Assembly: GCA_963803335.1 (NCBI GenBank)
Contig: CAWDME010000012.1
Coordinates: forward strand, 434,001-498,000
Origin: DASSUW01 sp963803335
GTDB lineage: Bacteria; Actinomycetota; Thermoleophilia; Solirubrobacterales; Solirubrobacteraceae
Length of the DNA: 64,000 nt
Direction of reading: 5' to 3'
The translations under genes and the position numbers were made by a program. Below are positions 1 to 9,062 of this stretch, in pieces (the first letter of the stretch is position 1; each line of letters starts with the position of its first letter). The notes beneath the pieces are model-generated. The model searched no databases. It had not been told where the DNA came from and worked only from the letters and a program-made list of their open reading frames with translations.

Positions 1-3000
1 CAGCCTCGGCGAGCTGCGGCGCGCGGTCGCGGACAAAGCCGACCACCGCATTGAGCGTCGCGTAGTCGCGCAGGTTCAGGCTGTCATCGCGCTCGATCCC
101 GTACGCCTCCCGGATCGTCGCGAACACCTCCGCCTGCTTGACCGTGTCGATCCCGAGATCCGCCTCGAGATCCAGGTCCATGTCCAGCAGCTCCGGCGGG
201 TACCCGGTCTGGCCGGCCACGATCGCCAGCACCTTGGCCTCGACCTCGTCGAGCTCGACGGCCGGTGCCGCGACGGGCTCGCCGACCGCCGGGGCGACCG
301 GCTCGGCGGCCTCTGCCGCGGGCGCGGCCCCGGCGAGCTGCGGCGCGCGGTCGCGGACAAAGCCGACCACCGCATTGAGCGTCGCGTAGTCGCGCAGGTT
401 CAGGCTGTCATCGCGCTCGATCCCGTACGCCTCCCGGATCGTCGCGAACACCTCCGCCTGCTTGACCGTGTCGATCCCGAGATCCGCCTCGAGATCCAGG
501 TCCATGTCCAGCAGCTCCGGCGGGTACCCGGTCTGGCCGGCCACGATCGCCAGCACCTTGGCCTCGACCTCGTCGAGCTCGGCGACCGGCGGTGCGGCGG
601 GCTGGGCGGCCGGCGGCGCGACCGGCTCGGCGACCGGTGCCGCGGGCGCGGCCCCAAGCTGCGGCGCGCGGTCGCGCACAAAGCCGACCACCGCATTGAG
701 CGTCGCGTAGTCGCGCAGGTTCAGGCTGTCATCGCGCTCGATCCCGTACGCCTCCCGGATCGTCGCGAACACCTCCGCCTGCTTGACCGTGTCGATCCCG
801 AGATCCGCCTCGAGATCCAGGTCCATGTCCAGCAGCTCCGGCGGATAGCCCGTCTGGCCGGCCACGATCGCCAGCACCTTGGCCTCGACCTCGTCGAGCT
901 CGGCGACCGGCGGCGCGGCGGGCTCGGAGGCCGGCGCCGCGACCGGTGCCGCGGGCGCGGCCGCGATCTCCGGCGCGCGGTCGCGGACGAACCCGACCAC
1001 CGCGTTGAGCGTGGCGTAGTCGCGCAGGTTCAGCGAGTCGTCGCGCTCGATCCCGTAGGCGTCGCGGATCGTGGCGAACACCTCGGCCTGCTTGACCGTG
1101 TCGATCCCCAGATCGGCCTCGAGATCGAGGTCCATGTCCAGCAGCTCCGGCGGGTAGCCGGTCTGCTCGGCCACGATCGCCAGCACCCGCGACTCCACCT
1201 CGTCAAGCGCGGCGGGAGCCGCCGCGGGGGCGGCCGGAGACGCCGCGGGCGCGGCCGGAGACGCCGCGGGCGCGGCCGGAGCCGCCGCGGGCGCGGCCGG
1301 AGCCGCCGCGGGGGCAGCTGCGGGCGGCGGCGGCGCGGCTGCCACGATCTCAGGGGCGCGGTCGCGCACGAACCCGACCACCGCGTTGAGCGTCGCGTAC
1401 TCGCGCAGATTCAGCGAGTCATCGCGCTCGATCCCGTACGCCTCGCGGATCGTCGCGAACACCTCGGCCTGCTTGACCGTGTCGATCCCGAGATCCGCCT
1501 CGAGGTCGAGGTCCATGTCCAGCAGGTCCTGCGGGTAGCCGGTCTGCTCGGCCACGATCGCCAGGACGCGTGCCTCGACGCCGTCGCCGGAGGCGACGGG
1601 CTCGGGGGCGGCGGCGATCGGCGCCGGCGCCGGGGCGGGCGGCGAAGGCGCGGGCGTCGCGACCGGCGCGGGGGCCGGGGCGGGCGGCGGAGGCGCGGGC
1701 GTCGCGACCGGCGCGGGGGCCGGGGCGGGCGGCGGAGGCGCGGGCGTCGCGACCGGCGCGGGGGCCGGGGCGGGCGCCGGCTTTTCGACCGGCACCGTCG
1801 CCGGGATGGGCGCCGCGGTGCGGACGCCGTCGGCAACGCGCAGCGTGCGGTGGACGATCTCGAGCCGCGCATCTGCCTGCCCGCTCGTCTCGCGCAGCCA
1901 GGCGGCCCACTTGGTGCGGTCGGCGATCCGGTAGCTGTAGCCGAGCTCGTCGACGTGACGGCGGCGGCCGTCGACCGGCGGCGTCCAGCGGAGCAGCAGC
2001 ATGCTGATCTGGGAGCCGAAGCCGGCGGCCAGCCGGAGCGCGTACCGCACCGGGTAGGCCCCGCCGTTCGACAGGTTGAGGTTGCCGAGCTCCGGGTCGA
2101 CGTCGCGGAAGTTCGGCACCGGCGGCACGACGCCCGTTTCGAGCGACTTGACCGCCATGACGTCCTCGAGCCCGACACCCATCGGGTGTCCGGTCATGCC
2201 CTTGGTGTTGGCGATGACGATCGAGTCGGCGCCGGCCCCGAAGACCTTGCGCAGGGCGTGGATCTCGGCGGCGGCGCTGCCGCCGCGTGCCGGCGTGTAG
2301 GTCTCGTGCGAGACGAACACCGTCTGCGGTGCGATCTCGCCCCGCGCCACGCCGCGCCGCTCGGCCTGCGCGACGACGTTCTCCATCACGCTGCCGATGT
2401 GCTCGACGTCGAGGCGCGTGCCGTGGAACGCGGAGTTCGCGGTCACCGTCCCGAGCACCTCGCAGATCGGCGTGATCGCGCGCTCGCGCGCCGCCTCGGC
2501 GCTCTCGACGACGAGCGCCGCGGCGCCCATGCCGATGATCATGCCGTGGCGCCGCTGGTCGAACGGCAGCGCGGCGTTCTCGACCACCTCGTCGGTGGCC
2601 GCCGCCCCCGAGGCGAGGAAGCCCGCCCCGAGCCAGCCCATCATCGTGTCCGACGTCGCGTCGTCGGCGGCGACGATGACCACGCGCCGGCAGCGACCCG
2701 CGCGGATCCAGTCCTCGGCGATGGCGACCGCCTGCGTCGTGCTCGCGCACGCCGAGTTGACCTGGGTGTTCGGCCCCCGTGCGCCGATGTGCTCGGCGAG
2801 CTGCGAGTGGCCCATCGAGAGGACGCGGAACAGGAAGCGCCGGTCGAACTCGTACTTGTGGTCCTCGATCTGGCGGCTGACGTCGTAGATCCGCCGCTCG
2901 ACCTCCTCGAGCACGATCTTGTCCGTGTCGCCGTGGTCGAGCATCCGCGCCCGCAGCGACTCCAGCGCGGCGAGCCGCTCGCGGCGCATCCGGTCAACGG

Positions 3001-6000
3001 TCTGGCGCGTGACCTCGTCGGTCATCTCCTCGAGGCCGGGGAACGCGGAGGCGAAGATGATCCCCGTGTCGTCGCGCAGGGCGTCCGGCAGCGACCAGCG
3101 ATCGGGCAGCTGGGTGCCCTTGCTCGTCGTGCGGTAGCGCTGCACCAGCGGGATGCCGGCATCGCGCAGCGCGTCGATCCCCGCGCCCATCGCCAGCTGC
3201 GTGCTCCGGCTCAGCGCGGCGATCCGGTCGGCGTCGACGCCGAACTCCTGGCCCAGGTCGAACGCTCCGGCGCGTGCGGCGAGCTTGATCACGTCTTCGA
3301 CGTCGTCGATCGTCTCGAAGCGCGCGCTCCCGTCGTCGCCCTTGACCAGCCGCGTGATGTGCTTGTCGACCATCTCGCGGCGCAGGCGAGCCGGGATCAC
3401 GTCGATGCCCTGCTTGCCGTCCAGCAGCCGGCCGACGTTCGCGTCGTCGAACAGCTTCTCGGTGCCCGGCAGGCCGAGGCCGGCGCCGGTGATGACGACC
3501 GGCTCGGTGTCGCGCCGGTCCGGCGCCTCGGACGCGCCGGTCAGCGCACGCGCGCGTTCGACGAACTCGTTGAACAGCCGGTTGAGGTCGCCGGATGCGT
3601 CCGCCGGCGCGGCGGGCGGCGCCGGCGGCGCCGGGGGCACGGGCGGCGCCGGGGGCGCCGGCGCCGCCTGGGCCGTCGCGCCGGGCTGCAGCGCGGCCAC
3701 CGACGCGGTCGGCGTCTCCACGCCGCTGCCCAGCCCGGCGGCCCACAGGCCGCACAGCGCGCCGTTGAACGTCGCGATGTCGCCGGCCTTCGGGTGGTTC
3801 GTCGCCAGGCTCAGCACCTTGTCGTCGCCGAGCACGTCGGAGGCGAAGCCCTGCAGCGCCCGCTTCGGGCCGGTCTCGACGAACACCCGCGCACCGGCGT
3901 CGTACATCGTGTGCAGGCCCTTGACGAACTGGACGGGCGCGGCGACCTGACGGGCGAGGATGTCGAGCATCTCATCCGACACGTCGCCGTCCGCGGGGTA
4001 GAACTCGCCGTCGACGTTCGCCACGATCGGCAGCTGCGGTGCGCGCAGGCCGAGACGCTGGAGCGTGGCGCGCAGCGGCACGCTGGCGCCCGCGACGATC
4101 TCGGTGTGGAAGGCGTGGCTGACCGGGAGCGGGAAGGCGTCGTGGCCGCGCTCCTTGAGCGCGGCGACCGCGCGGCCGACCGCCTCGGTGGCGCCGCCGA
4201 GCACGACCTGGTGGGTGGAGTTGACGTTGGCGAGGACGACGTAGCCGTCGGTCGCCGCCACGACCTCCTCGACCTCGCTGAGCGGCGCCATGACCGCCGC
4301 CATCGCGCCCGGATCCGGCGGGTCGAGGTCGGCCATCTCACGCCCGCGGGCGCTCACGGCCTCCAGGGCGGCCTCGAACGTCAGCGACCCGGCGGCCACC
4401 AACGCGCCGTACTCGCCAAGCGAGTGGCCCATGACCATGTCGGGCGCGACGCCGTACTGCGCGAGCAGCCGCGTGAGCGCGATGTCGACGGTCAGGACCG
4501 CCGGCTGCGTGATCTCGGTGCGCCGCAGCTGCTCCTCGGCGTCGGTGGCCTCGAAGATGATCTCCGACAGCTTCCGGCCCTCGAGTAGCGGCGACATGAT
4601 CCGATCCGCCTCGTCGAACGTGTCGGCGACGACCGGCTCCCGCGCGCGCAGGTCGCGCAACATGCCCGCGTATTGCGAGCCCTGCCCGGTGTAGAGGAAC
4701 GCGACCTTACCGGCGTCACCGCTGCCGCGATGGATGCCGCGGGCGCGCAGCGCGAGCCACATGGCCGGGCTGCCGGACTGGAGCGCCTTCAACGCGGTCT
4801 CAGCCTTGGCGATCAGGTCGTCGCCGTCCGCGTAGTCGATCGCGATGCGCTCGGGCGCACGCAGCGCGGTGGCGCTCGGCGCCGCCGCGTCGAAGTGACG
4901 GCCCTGCCGGGCCTCGGCGAGCGCGGTGCGCAGCTCGTTGGCAAGCGACGCCTCGTCGGCGGCGCCCAGCACGAGCGCGCCGCGCGGCGGCGCCTTCGGG
5001 CCGGCGGGCTCCGCCGGGAGGTCGACGGGCACGGACACGGAACGCCGGTGCCCATTGGTGGTCAGATGTCCGGGCACGTGTTCCTCCATCACAACGTGGA
5101 AATTGGTCCCCCCGAAGCCGAACGCGCTGACGCCGGCGATGCGCGTCGCGCCCTCGGCGACGTCCCAGTCGCGCGTCTCGGTGTTGACGGCGAACGGTGA
5201 CGACGACCAGTCAAGGTTCGGGTTGGGACGCTCGAAGTTGAGGCTCGGCGGCAAGACCTTGTCGCGCAGCGCGAACGCGGTCTTGAGCAGCCCCGCGGCA
5301 CCGGCTGCGGCCTTCAGGTGGCCGATGTTGGACTTGACGGAGCCGAGCGCGACCGAGCCGCGCGCCAGCCCGGCGGGCGCGAACGCCTCGGCCAGGCTGT
5401 TGAGCTCGACGGCGTCCCCGACCCGGGTCGACGTGCCGTGCCCCTCGATCAGCGTGCAGGCGGCCGGCGAGAGACCGGCGTTGCGCCAGGCGCGCTCGAC
5501 GGACAGCTTCTGACCGACCGGGTTCGGTGCGGTGATGCCCTTGCCCTTGCCGTCGCTCGCGGCGCCGATACCGCGCACGACCGCGTAGATGCGGTCGCCG
5601 TCGCGCTCGGCGTCGGCAAGGCGCTTGATCACGAACACGCCACCGCCCTCGCCCATGACGAAGCCGTCGGCGCCGTCGGCGTACGGGCGGGTGCCGGTGG
5701 CGGACAGCGCGCCGATCGCGCAGAACTTCACGAACGTCGAGGCGCCCATGTTGCGGTCCACGCCGCCGGTCACGGCCACGTCGTAGTCCCCCGCCACAAG
5801 GCCCTCGATGGCGACGTTCATCGCCGCCAACGCCGACGCGCAGGCGGCGTCGACCGTGAAGTTCGGGCCGTGGAAGTTGAAGAGGTTGGCGATCCGGCCG
5901 GCCAGGCAGTTGCTCAGCTCGCCGGGCATCGTGTCCTCGGTGATGTCCGGGAGCCAGTCGCCGAAGTCCGCGTGAAGCTCACGCTTGATCGCGTCGCGCG

Positions 6001-6490
6001 CGTCGGACGGGAGCAGCGCGAAGGTGTGCGTCTTGTCGAGCTCACGCGTGAGCTCGGGGAACGTGATGCGCAGCGCGGTCCGGTAGTGCTGCTCGCCCGA
6101 GAGCGCGTTGCCCAGCATGACGCCGGTGCGGTCGAAGTCGAGCGGCCGCGCAGGCCAGCCCGCGTCGGCGAGCGCCATGCGCGTGCACGCGACGCCCCAC
6201 TTCTGGGCGTCGTCCATCGCCTCACCCACGCGCGGCGGGATCGGCAGCTTCCACGTGAGCGGGTTCCAGTCCCACTCGCGGACCCAGCCACCGATCTTCG
6301 AGTACGTCTTCTCGGGCGCCTGCGGATCCGGGTCGTAGTAGAGCGCCGGATCCCAGCGGGTGGGGTCGACGTCGGTGATCGAGTAGCGGCCGCCCCGGAT
6401 GTTGTGCCAGAAGGCGTCGGCGTCGGGGGCGTCGGGGAGGATCGCGCCGACGCCGATGATGGCGACGGCGGTGTCGGCGGCGGAGTTCAT
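1..6490 (-). CDS. PUFA-synthase-like type I polyketide/fatty acid synthase, KS-AT-KS-ACPx5, 3' end outside window
   Basis: Multidomain megasynthase, open from an ATG at 6490 past the window edge (more than 2,160 residues). KS1 (about 1-460) has its nucleophile in DAACASAL (C217), plus EGHGTSTRVGD and SNIGHLKAA. The acyltransferase (about 580-890) has GQGSQYAGM and GHSLGEYG (Ser near 690). A second KS-like domain (about 990-1500) keeps NSACAST (Cys near 1248), SHETYT and TGHPMG, so all three catalytic positions look intact. Pro-Ala linkers then separate five ACP domains. Each ACP carries ADLGIDTVKQAE (near residues 1671, 1798, 1901, 2008, 2116), with Thr where the phosphopantetheine Ser is expected. 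Ketoreductase and dehydratase domains would lie beyond the edge. It starts 11 nt after the acyl-CoA dehydrogenase gene. The product (long-chain or polyunsaturated lipid) is inferred from the PfaA-like layout only. Confidence 0.88.
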   Translation of the reverse strand, partial: MNSAADTAVAIIGVGAILPDAPDADAFWHNIRGGRYSITDVDPTRWDPALYYDPDPQAPEKTYSKIGGWVREWDWNPLTWKLPIPPRVGEAMDDAQKWGVACTRMALADAGWPARPLDFDRTGVMLGNALSGEQHYRTALRITFPELTRELDKTHTFALLPSDARDAIKRELHADFGDWLPDITEDTMPGELSNCLAGRIANLFNFHGPNFTVDAACASALAAMNVAIEGLVAGDYDVAVTGGVDRNMGASTFVKFCAIGALSATGTRPYADGADGFVMGEGGGVFVIKRLADAERDGDRIYAVVRGIGAASDGKGKGITAPNPVGQKLSVERAWRNAGLSPAACTLIEGHGTSTRVGDAVELNSLAEAFAPAGLARGSVALGSVKSNIGHLKAAAGAAGLLKTAFALRDKVLPPSLNFERPNPNLDWSSSPFAVNTETRDWDVAEGATRIAGVSAFGFGGTNFHVVMEEHVPGHLTTNGHRRSVSVPVDLPAEPAGPKAPPRGALVLGAADEASLANELRTALAEARQGRHFDAAAPSATALRAPERIAIDYADGDDLIAKAETALKALQSGSPAMWLALRARGIHRGSGDAGKVAFLYTGQGSQYAGMLRDLRAREPVVADTFDEADRIMSPLLEGRKLSEIIFEATDAEEQLRRTEITQPAVLTVDIALTRLLAQYGVAPDMVMGHSLGEYGALVAAGSLTFEAALEAVSARGREMADLDPPDPGAMAAVMAPLSEVEEVVAATDGYVVLANVNSTHQVVLGGATEAVGRAVAALKERGHDAFPLPVSHAFHTEIVAGASVPLRATLQRLGLRAPQLPIVANVDGEFYPADGDVSDEMLDILARQVAAPVQFVKGLHTMYDAGARVFVETGPKRALQGFASDVLGDDKVLSLATNHPKAGDIATFNGALCGLWAAGLGSGVETPTASVAALQPGATAQAAPAPPAPPVPPAPPAPPAAPADASGDLNRLFNEFVERARALTGASEAPDRRDTEPVVITGAGLGLPGTEKLFDDANVGRLLDGKQGIDVIPARLRREMVDKHITRLVKGDDGSARFETIDDVEDVIKLAARAGAFDLGQEFGVDADRIAALSRSTQLAMGAGIDALRDAGIPLVQRYRTTSKGTQLPDRWSLPDALRDDTGIIFASAFPGLEEMTDEVTRQTVDRMRRERLAALESLRARMLDHGDTDKIVLEEVERRIYDVSRQIEDHKYEFDRRFLFRVLSMGHSQLAEHIGARGPNTQVNSACASTTQAVAIAEDWIRAGRCRRVVIVAADDATSDTMMGWLGAGFLASGAAATDEVVENAALPFDQRRHGMIIGMGAAALVVESAEAARERAITPICEVLGTVTANSAFHGTRLDVEHIGSVMENVVAQAERRGVARGEIAPQTVFVSHETYTPARGGSAAAEIHALRKVFGAGADSIVIANTKGMTGHPMGVGLEDVMAVKSLETGVVPPVPNFRDVDPELGNLNLSNGGAYPVRYALRLAAGFGSQISMLLLRWTPPVDGRRRHVDELGYSYRIADRTKWAAWLRETSGQADARLEIVHRTLRVADGVRTAAPIPATVPVEKPAPAPAPAPVATPAPPPPAPAPAPVATPAPPPPAPAPAPVATPAPSPPAPAPAPIAAAPEPVASGDGVEARVLAIVAEQTGYPQDLLDMDLDLEADLGIDTVKQAEVFATIREAYGIERDDSLNLREYATLNAVVGFVRDRAPEIVAAAPPPPAAAPAAAPAAPAAAPAAPAASPAAPAASPAAPAAAPAALDEVESRVLAIVAEQTGYPPELLDMDLDLEADLGIDTVKQAEVFATIRDAYGIERDDSLNLRDYATLNAVVGFVRDRAPEIAAAPAAPVAAPASEPAAPPVAELDEVEAKVLAIVAGQTGYPPELLDMDLDLEADLGIDTVKQAEVFATIREAYGIERDDSLNLRDYATLNAVVGFVRDRAPQLGAAPAAPVAEPVAPPAAQPAAPPVAELDEVEAKVLAIVAGQTGYPPELLDMDLDLEADLGIDTVKQAEVFATIREAYGIERDDSLNLRDYATLNAVVGFVRDRAPQLAGAAPAAEAAEPVAPAVGEPVAAPAVELDEVEAKVLAIVAGQTGYPPELLDMDLDLEADLGIDTVKQAEVFATIREAYGIERDDSLNLRDYATLNAVVGFVRDRAPQLAEA
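8..980. repeat. Tandem ~324-bp ACP-encoding repeats, nearly identical in sequence
   Basis: Three consecutive repeat units encode ACP domains 3-5 of the synthase. By eye, bases 11-258 and 335-582 are identical including synonymous sites, and the third unit differs at few positions. More diverged ACP units lie at about 968-1345 and 1346-1580. Such identity points to recent duplication or gene conversion and is a place where an assembly could collapse or expand. Confidence 0.85.
1633..1790. repeat. 45-bp tandem repeats encoding a Pro-Ala-Val-Thr linker
   Basis: A 45-bp unit recurs with starts near 1651, 1696 and 1741. Read on the minus strand it encodes a 15-residue unit of the type PAPAPVATPAPPPPA. 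It forms the flexible linker between the second KS domain and the first ACP of the synthase. Confidence 0.85.
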
Positions 6491-6501
6491 GGTGTGGTTC
6501 C

Positions 6502-8160
6502 TCATGGGCGCTTGCGGGCGTAAATGGCGTTGGCGACCGCCTGGGTGTCGGCCAGCAGGCCGGCCTGGGCGCGGTGGATCGCGGCCATGCCGAGTCGCTG
6601 CTCGAGATCGCCGAGGTCGGCGCCGTTGGCGCCGACCACGAGACGGATCGCTTCGGTGGCGACGGTCAGCGCGGCGTCGCGCGCGTACACGCGACCTGCG
6701 GCGGCCAGCGCCGGGGCGCGCAGGCCGCGCGCCGCCTTCGGGTGGAGTTGCTTGGTCGCCGCGCGGTGGGCGCGGCGCGCGAGGGCGGCGGCGCCCTCGA
6801 CCTGCGCGATCAGCGCCCCGAGCCGCAGCAGGATGTGCTGGTGGCGGGTGAGCTTGCCGACGCGGCAGGTCTCCAGCAGCTCGGCGAGCGCGTGGGAGGC
6901 GAGTGCCGCAGTGTCGGCCCCGAGCTCGGCGTTCTCGGCGTGGAGTGCCTCGAGCTCACGAGCACGGGCGTGGTAGTAGTCGCCCGAGCTCTTGAGGTGC
7001 TCCTGCCAGCGCCCGCGCGCGACCGTCATCTCCATGATCTCGGAGGTGCCCTCGTAGATGCGCGTGATGCGGACGTCGCGCTTGATCTTCTCGACCATGT
7101 AGTCGTGCGTGTAGCCGTAGCCGCCGTGGGCCTGGATGGCTGCGTCGGCGGCGGCGTCGCCCGCCTCGGTGGCGAGGTACTTGGCGACCGCGCCCTCGAC
7201 GTTGAGCGCACCCTCGCCGGCGTCGATGCGCTCGGCGGTCTCCTCGATCGCCGCGCGCGCGGCCTCGAGCGCGACCGCATGCGGCACGATCAGCTTGTGG
7301 GTGTAGCCCTGCTTCTCAGCCAGCGGGCCACCGGCCTGGATGCGCTTGCGCGAGTAGGCGATCGCGCGGTCGAGCGCCGCCCAGCCGGCGCCGAGCCCGA
7401 ACGCGGCGACCATCAGGCGCGTGTAGCCGAACACCTGCTGGGCCTGCACGAGGCCCTGACCCTCGACGCCGCCGATCAGCCGGTCGGCGTCGACGTAGAC
7501 GTTGTTGAGGAACAGCGCGGCGGTGTTGCTCAGCCGGATGCCGTGCTTGTCCTCCGGGTCGCCGTGCGTGAACCCTTCGGCCTCGCGCTCGACGACGAAC
7601 CAGCTCGGCCCGCCGGGGGTGAGCGCGAGGATCGTGTACATGTCGGCGACGCCGCCGTTGCTGATCCACTGCTTCGCGCCGTTGATCCGGTAGCCGCTCA
7701 CGGAGCCGTTGTCGGCGACCGGCTCGGCCACCGTCTTGAGGGCGCCGAGGTCACTTCCGGCCTCGGCCTCGGTGGCGCCGTAGGCGAACAGGATCCCGTC
7801 CTTGGCGATGCGGCCCATGTACTCGCGCTTCTGCTCCTCGGTGCCGCCGACGCGGATCGGGTCGCTGCCGAGGAACGTGGCGAGCTCTGAGGTCGCGAGG
7901 CCGAGGTCGATCGCGGCCATGCGCTCGCAGATGCGGTACACGTCGAGCGCGCCGCCGCCCATGCCGCCGTACTCGTATGGCACGAAGAGCAGCTGGATGC
8001 CCAGGCCGTCGCCAGCCGACATCCGGCGCACGATCTCCTCTGGAAACTCGTCCTTCTCGTCGAGATCGATCAGTAGTGAATCCGGTAGCTCACGCTTGGC
8101 GAAGTCGTCGATCGACGAGAGCGCGACCTTCAGCATGTCGGCGTTCAGCTCGTTAGCCAT
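6502..8160 (-). CDS. Acyl-CoA dehydrogenase family protein
   Basis: Flavin-dependent acyl-CoA (or acyl-ACP) dehydrogenase of about 552 residues, longer than the usual 380-400. The core runs to about residue 400, with substrate/FAD segments GATEAEAGSDLG and GAKQWISNGG, QAHGGYGYTHDY, and the catalytic-Glu region IYEGTSEI. A helical C-terminal extension of about 140 residues follows. ATG at 8160 is preceded by GAGGGAG; a GTG at 8163 is possible. It sits directly upstream of the polyketide synthase and divergent from etfBA, its likely electron acceptor. It may set the saturation level of the lipid made by the synthase or degrade it; the direction is not shown by the sequence. Confidence 0.9.
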   Translation of the reverse strand: MANELNADMLKVALSSIDDFAKRELPDSLLIDLDEKDEFPEEIVRRMSAGDGLGIQLLFVPYEYGGMGGGALDVYRICERMAAIDLGLATSELATFLGSDPIRVGGTEEQKREYMGRIAKDGILFAYGATEAEAGSDLGALKTVAEPVADNGSVSGYRINGAKQWISNGGVADMYTILALTPGGPSWFVVEREAEGFTHGDPEDKHGIRLSNTAALFLNNVYVDADRLIGGVEGQGLVQAQQVFGYTRLMVAAFGLGAGWAALDRAIAYSRKRIQAGGPLAEKQGYTHKLIVPHAVALEAARAAIEETAERIDAGEGALNVEGAVAKYLATEAGDAAADAAIQAHGGYGYTHDYMVEKIKRDVRITRIYEGTSEIMEMTVARGRWQEHLKSSGDYYHARARELEALHAENAELGADTAALASHALAELLETCRVGKLTRHQHILLRLGALIAQVEGAAALARRAHRAATKQLHPKAARGLRAPALAAAGRVYARDAALTVATEAIRLVVGANGADLGDLEQRLGMAAIHRAQAGLLADTQAVANAIYARKRP

Positions 8161-8211
8161 CACACGTTCTCCCTCTCGGTGTCCTGATCAGCCTGCGGCA
8201 TTTGGGGCAGG

Positions 8212-8284
8212 CCGCCATCGGCCGTTGTCCCGACTGGGATGGGCGAGAACTACGGATTCGGGATCGGCCGACCGCGCGTAACGT
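8212..8284 (+). promoter_or_regulatory. Dos-like box and leaderless promoter of etfBA; weak divergent promoter
   Basis: Box TGGGCGAGAACTACGGAT at 8240-8257; TAACGT at 8279-8284 forms the -10, and the etfB ATG follows 7 nt later at 8292. Box-to--10 distance (last box base to first -10 base) is 22 nt. On the minus strand a weak -10 (TGGCGG, 8217-8212) lies 22 nt from the other edge of the same box and could serve the dehydrogenase-synthase operon. Confidence 0.7.
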
Positions 8285-8291
8285 CGCGGTT

Positions 8292-9062
8292 ATGAACATC
8301 GCAGTCGCAGTTCGGCTCATGCCGAAAGCGGGTGACGAGCTCGAGCTCGACCCGAGTGGCACCGACATCGATCGCGAGTACGTCGACATGACGATCACCG
8401 ACTTCGACGATCAGGCCCTCGAAGAGGCCGTCCTGATCAAGGAGGCGACCGGCGCCACGGTCACCGCGGTGGGTCTGAAGACGGACGGCATCGAAGAGGC
8501 GCTCCGCGTGGCGTTCGCGCGCGGGGCCGACCGTGTGGTGATCGCTGACGCCGGTGATCTCGATCCGTACGACTCGCGCAGCGCCGCGCTCGCGTTCGCC
8601 GACGCGTGCCGGCAGCTGTCGCCCGACCTCGTCCTCATCGGGGTGCAGACCCCGTACGACGTGTTCGGGCAGACCGCGCCGGTGCTGGCCGTCTCACTGG
8701 GGTGGCCGCAGGCGAACGTCGTCGTCGGCGTGGCCGTCGAGGACGGCAGCGCGCGGGTGAAGCAGGAGTACGCGGGTGGCAAGCTGGCCGTGCTGGGGCT
8801 CTCGCTCCCGGCCGTGGTCGGCGTGCAGTCCGCGAGCGCGCCGCCGCGCTACGTCTCGATGACGCGGCTGCGGCAGGCGATGTCCGAGGCGAGCGCGGAG
8901 ATGCTCGCCGTCAACGTCGAGGCGCCCGGCCGGGCCTCCGAGCTCGTGTCGCTCGCGCGGCCCGAGCCGAAGGTCGGAGCGACGATGCTCGAGGGTGACG
9001 CGGAAGAGATCGCAGCGAAGATCGTCGCGGTGCTGCGCGAACAGGGAGCTCTGGTGAGCTGA
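8292..9062 (+). CDS. etfB: Electron transfer flavoprotein beta subunit
   Basis: EtfB/FixA family, 256 residues. It partners EtfA to carry electrons from acyl-CoA dehydrogenases to a quinone reductase. Family features include the N-terminal MNIAVAVRLMPK, the segment ALEEAVLIKEATGATVTAVG and the typical LIGVQTPYDVFGQTAPVLA region. ATG 8292 is chosen over the upstream in-frame start because the beta-subunit N-terminus begins there and a -10 hexamer lies 7 nt before it, predicting a leaderless mRNA. Its stop overlaps the etfA start (TGATG). The neighbouring dehydrogenase suggests a dedicated electron pair. Confidence 0.93.
   Translation: MNIAVAVRLMPKAGDELELDPSGTDIDREYVDMTITDFDDQALEEAVLIKEATGATVTAVGLKTDGIEEALRVAFARGADRVVIADAGDLDPYDSRSAALAFADACRQLSPDLVLIGVQTPYDVFGQTAPVLAVSLGWPQANVVVGVAVEDGSARVKQEYAGGKLAVLGLSLPAVVGVQSASAPPRYVSMTRLRQAMSEASAEMLAVNVEAPGRASELVSLARPEPKVGATMLEGDAEEIAAKIVAVLREQGALVS

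Noticed and set aside
8..1580. Regularly spaced repeats resembling a CRISPR array or minisatellite
   Set aside because: The units are about 310-380 bp, in one reading frame, and encode ACP domains separated by Pro-Ala linkers.
1850..4588. Long plus-strand open frame (about 900 codons) opposite the synthase
   Set aside because: It mirrors the minus-strand KS/AT domains, its translation is Arg/Ala/Gly/Asp-rich with no domain motifs, and such antisense frames are common at this GC content.
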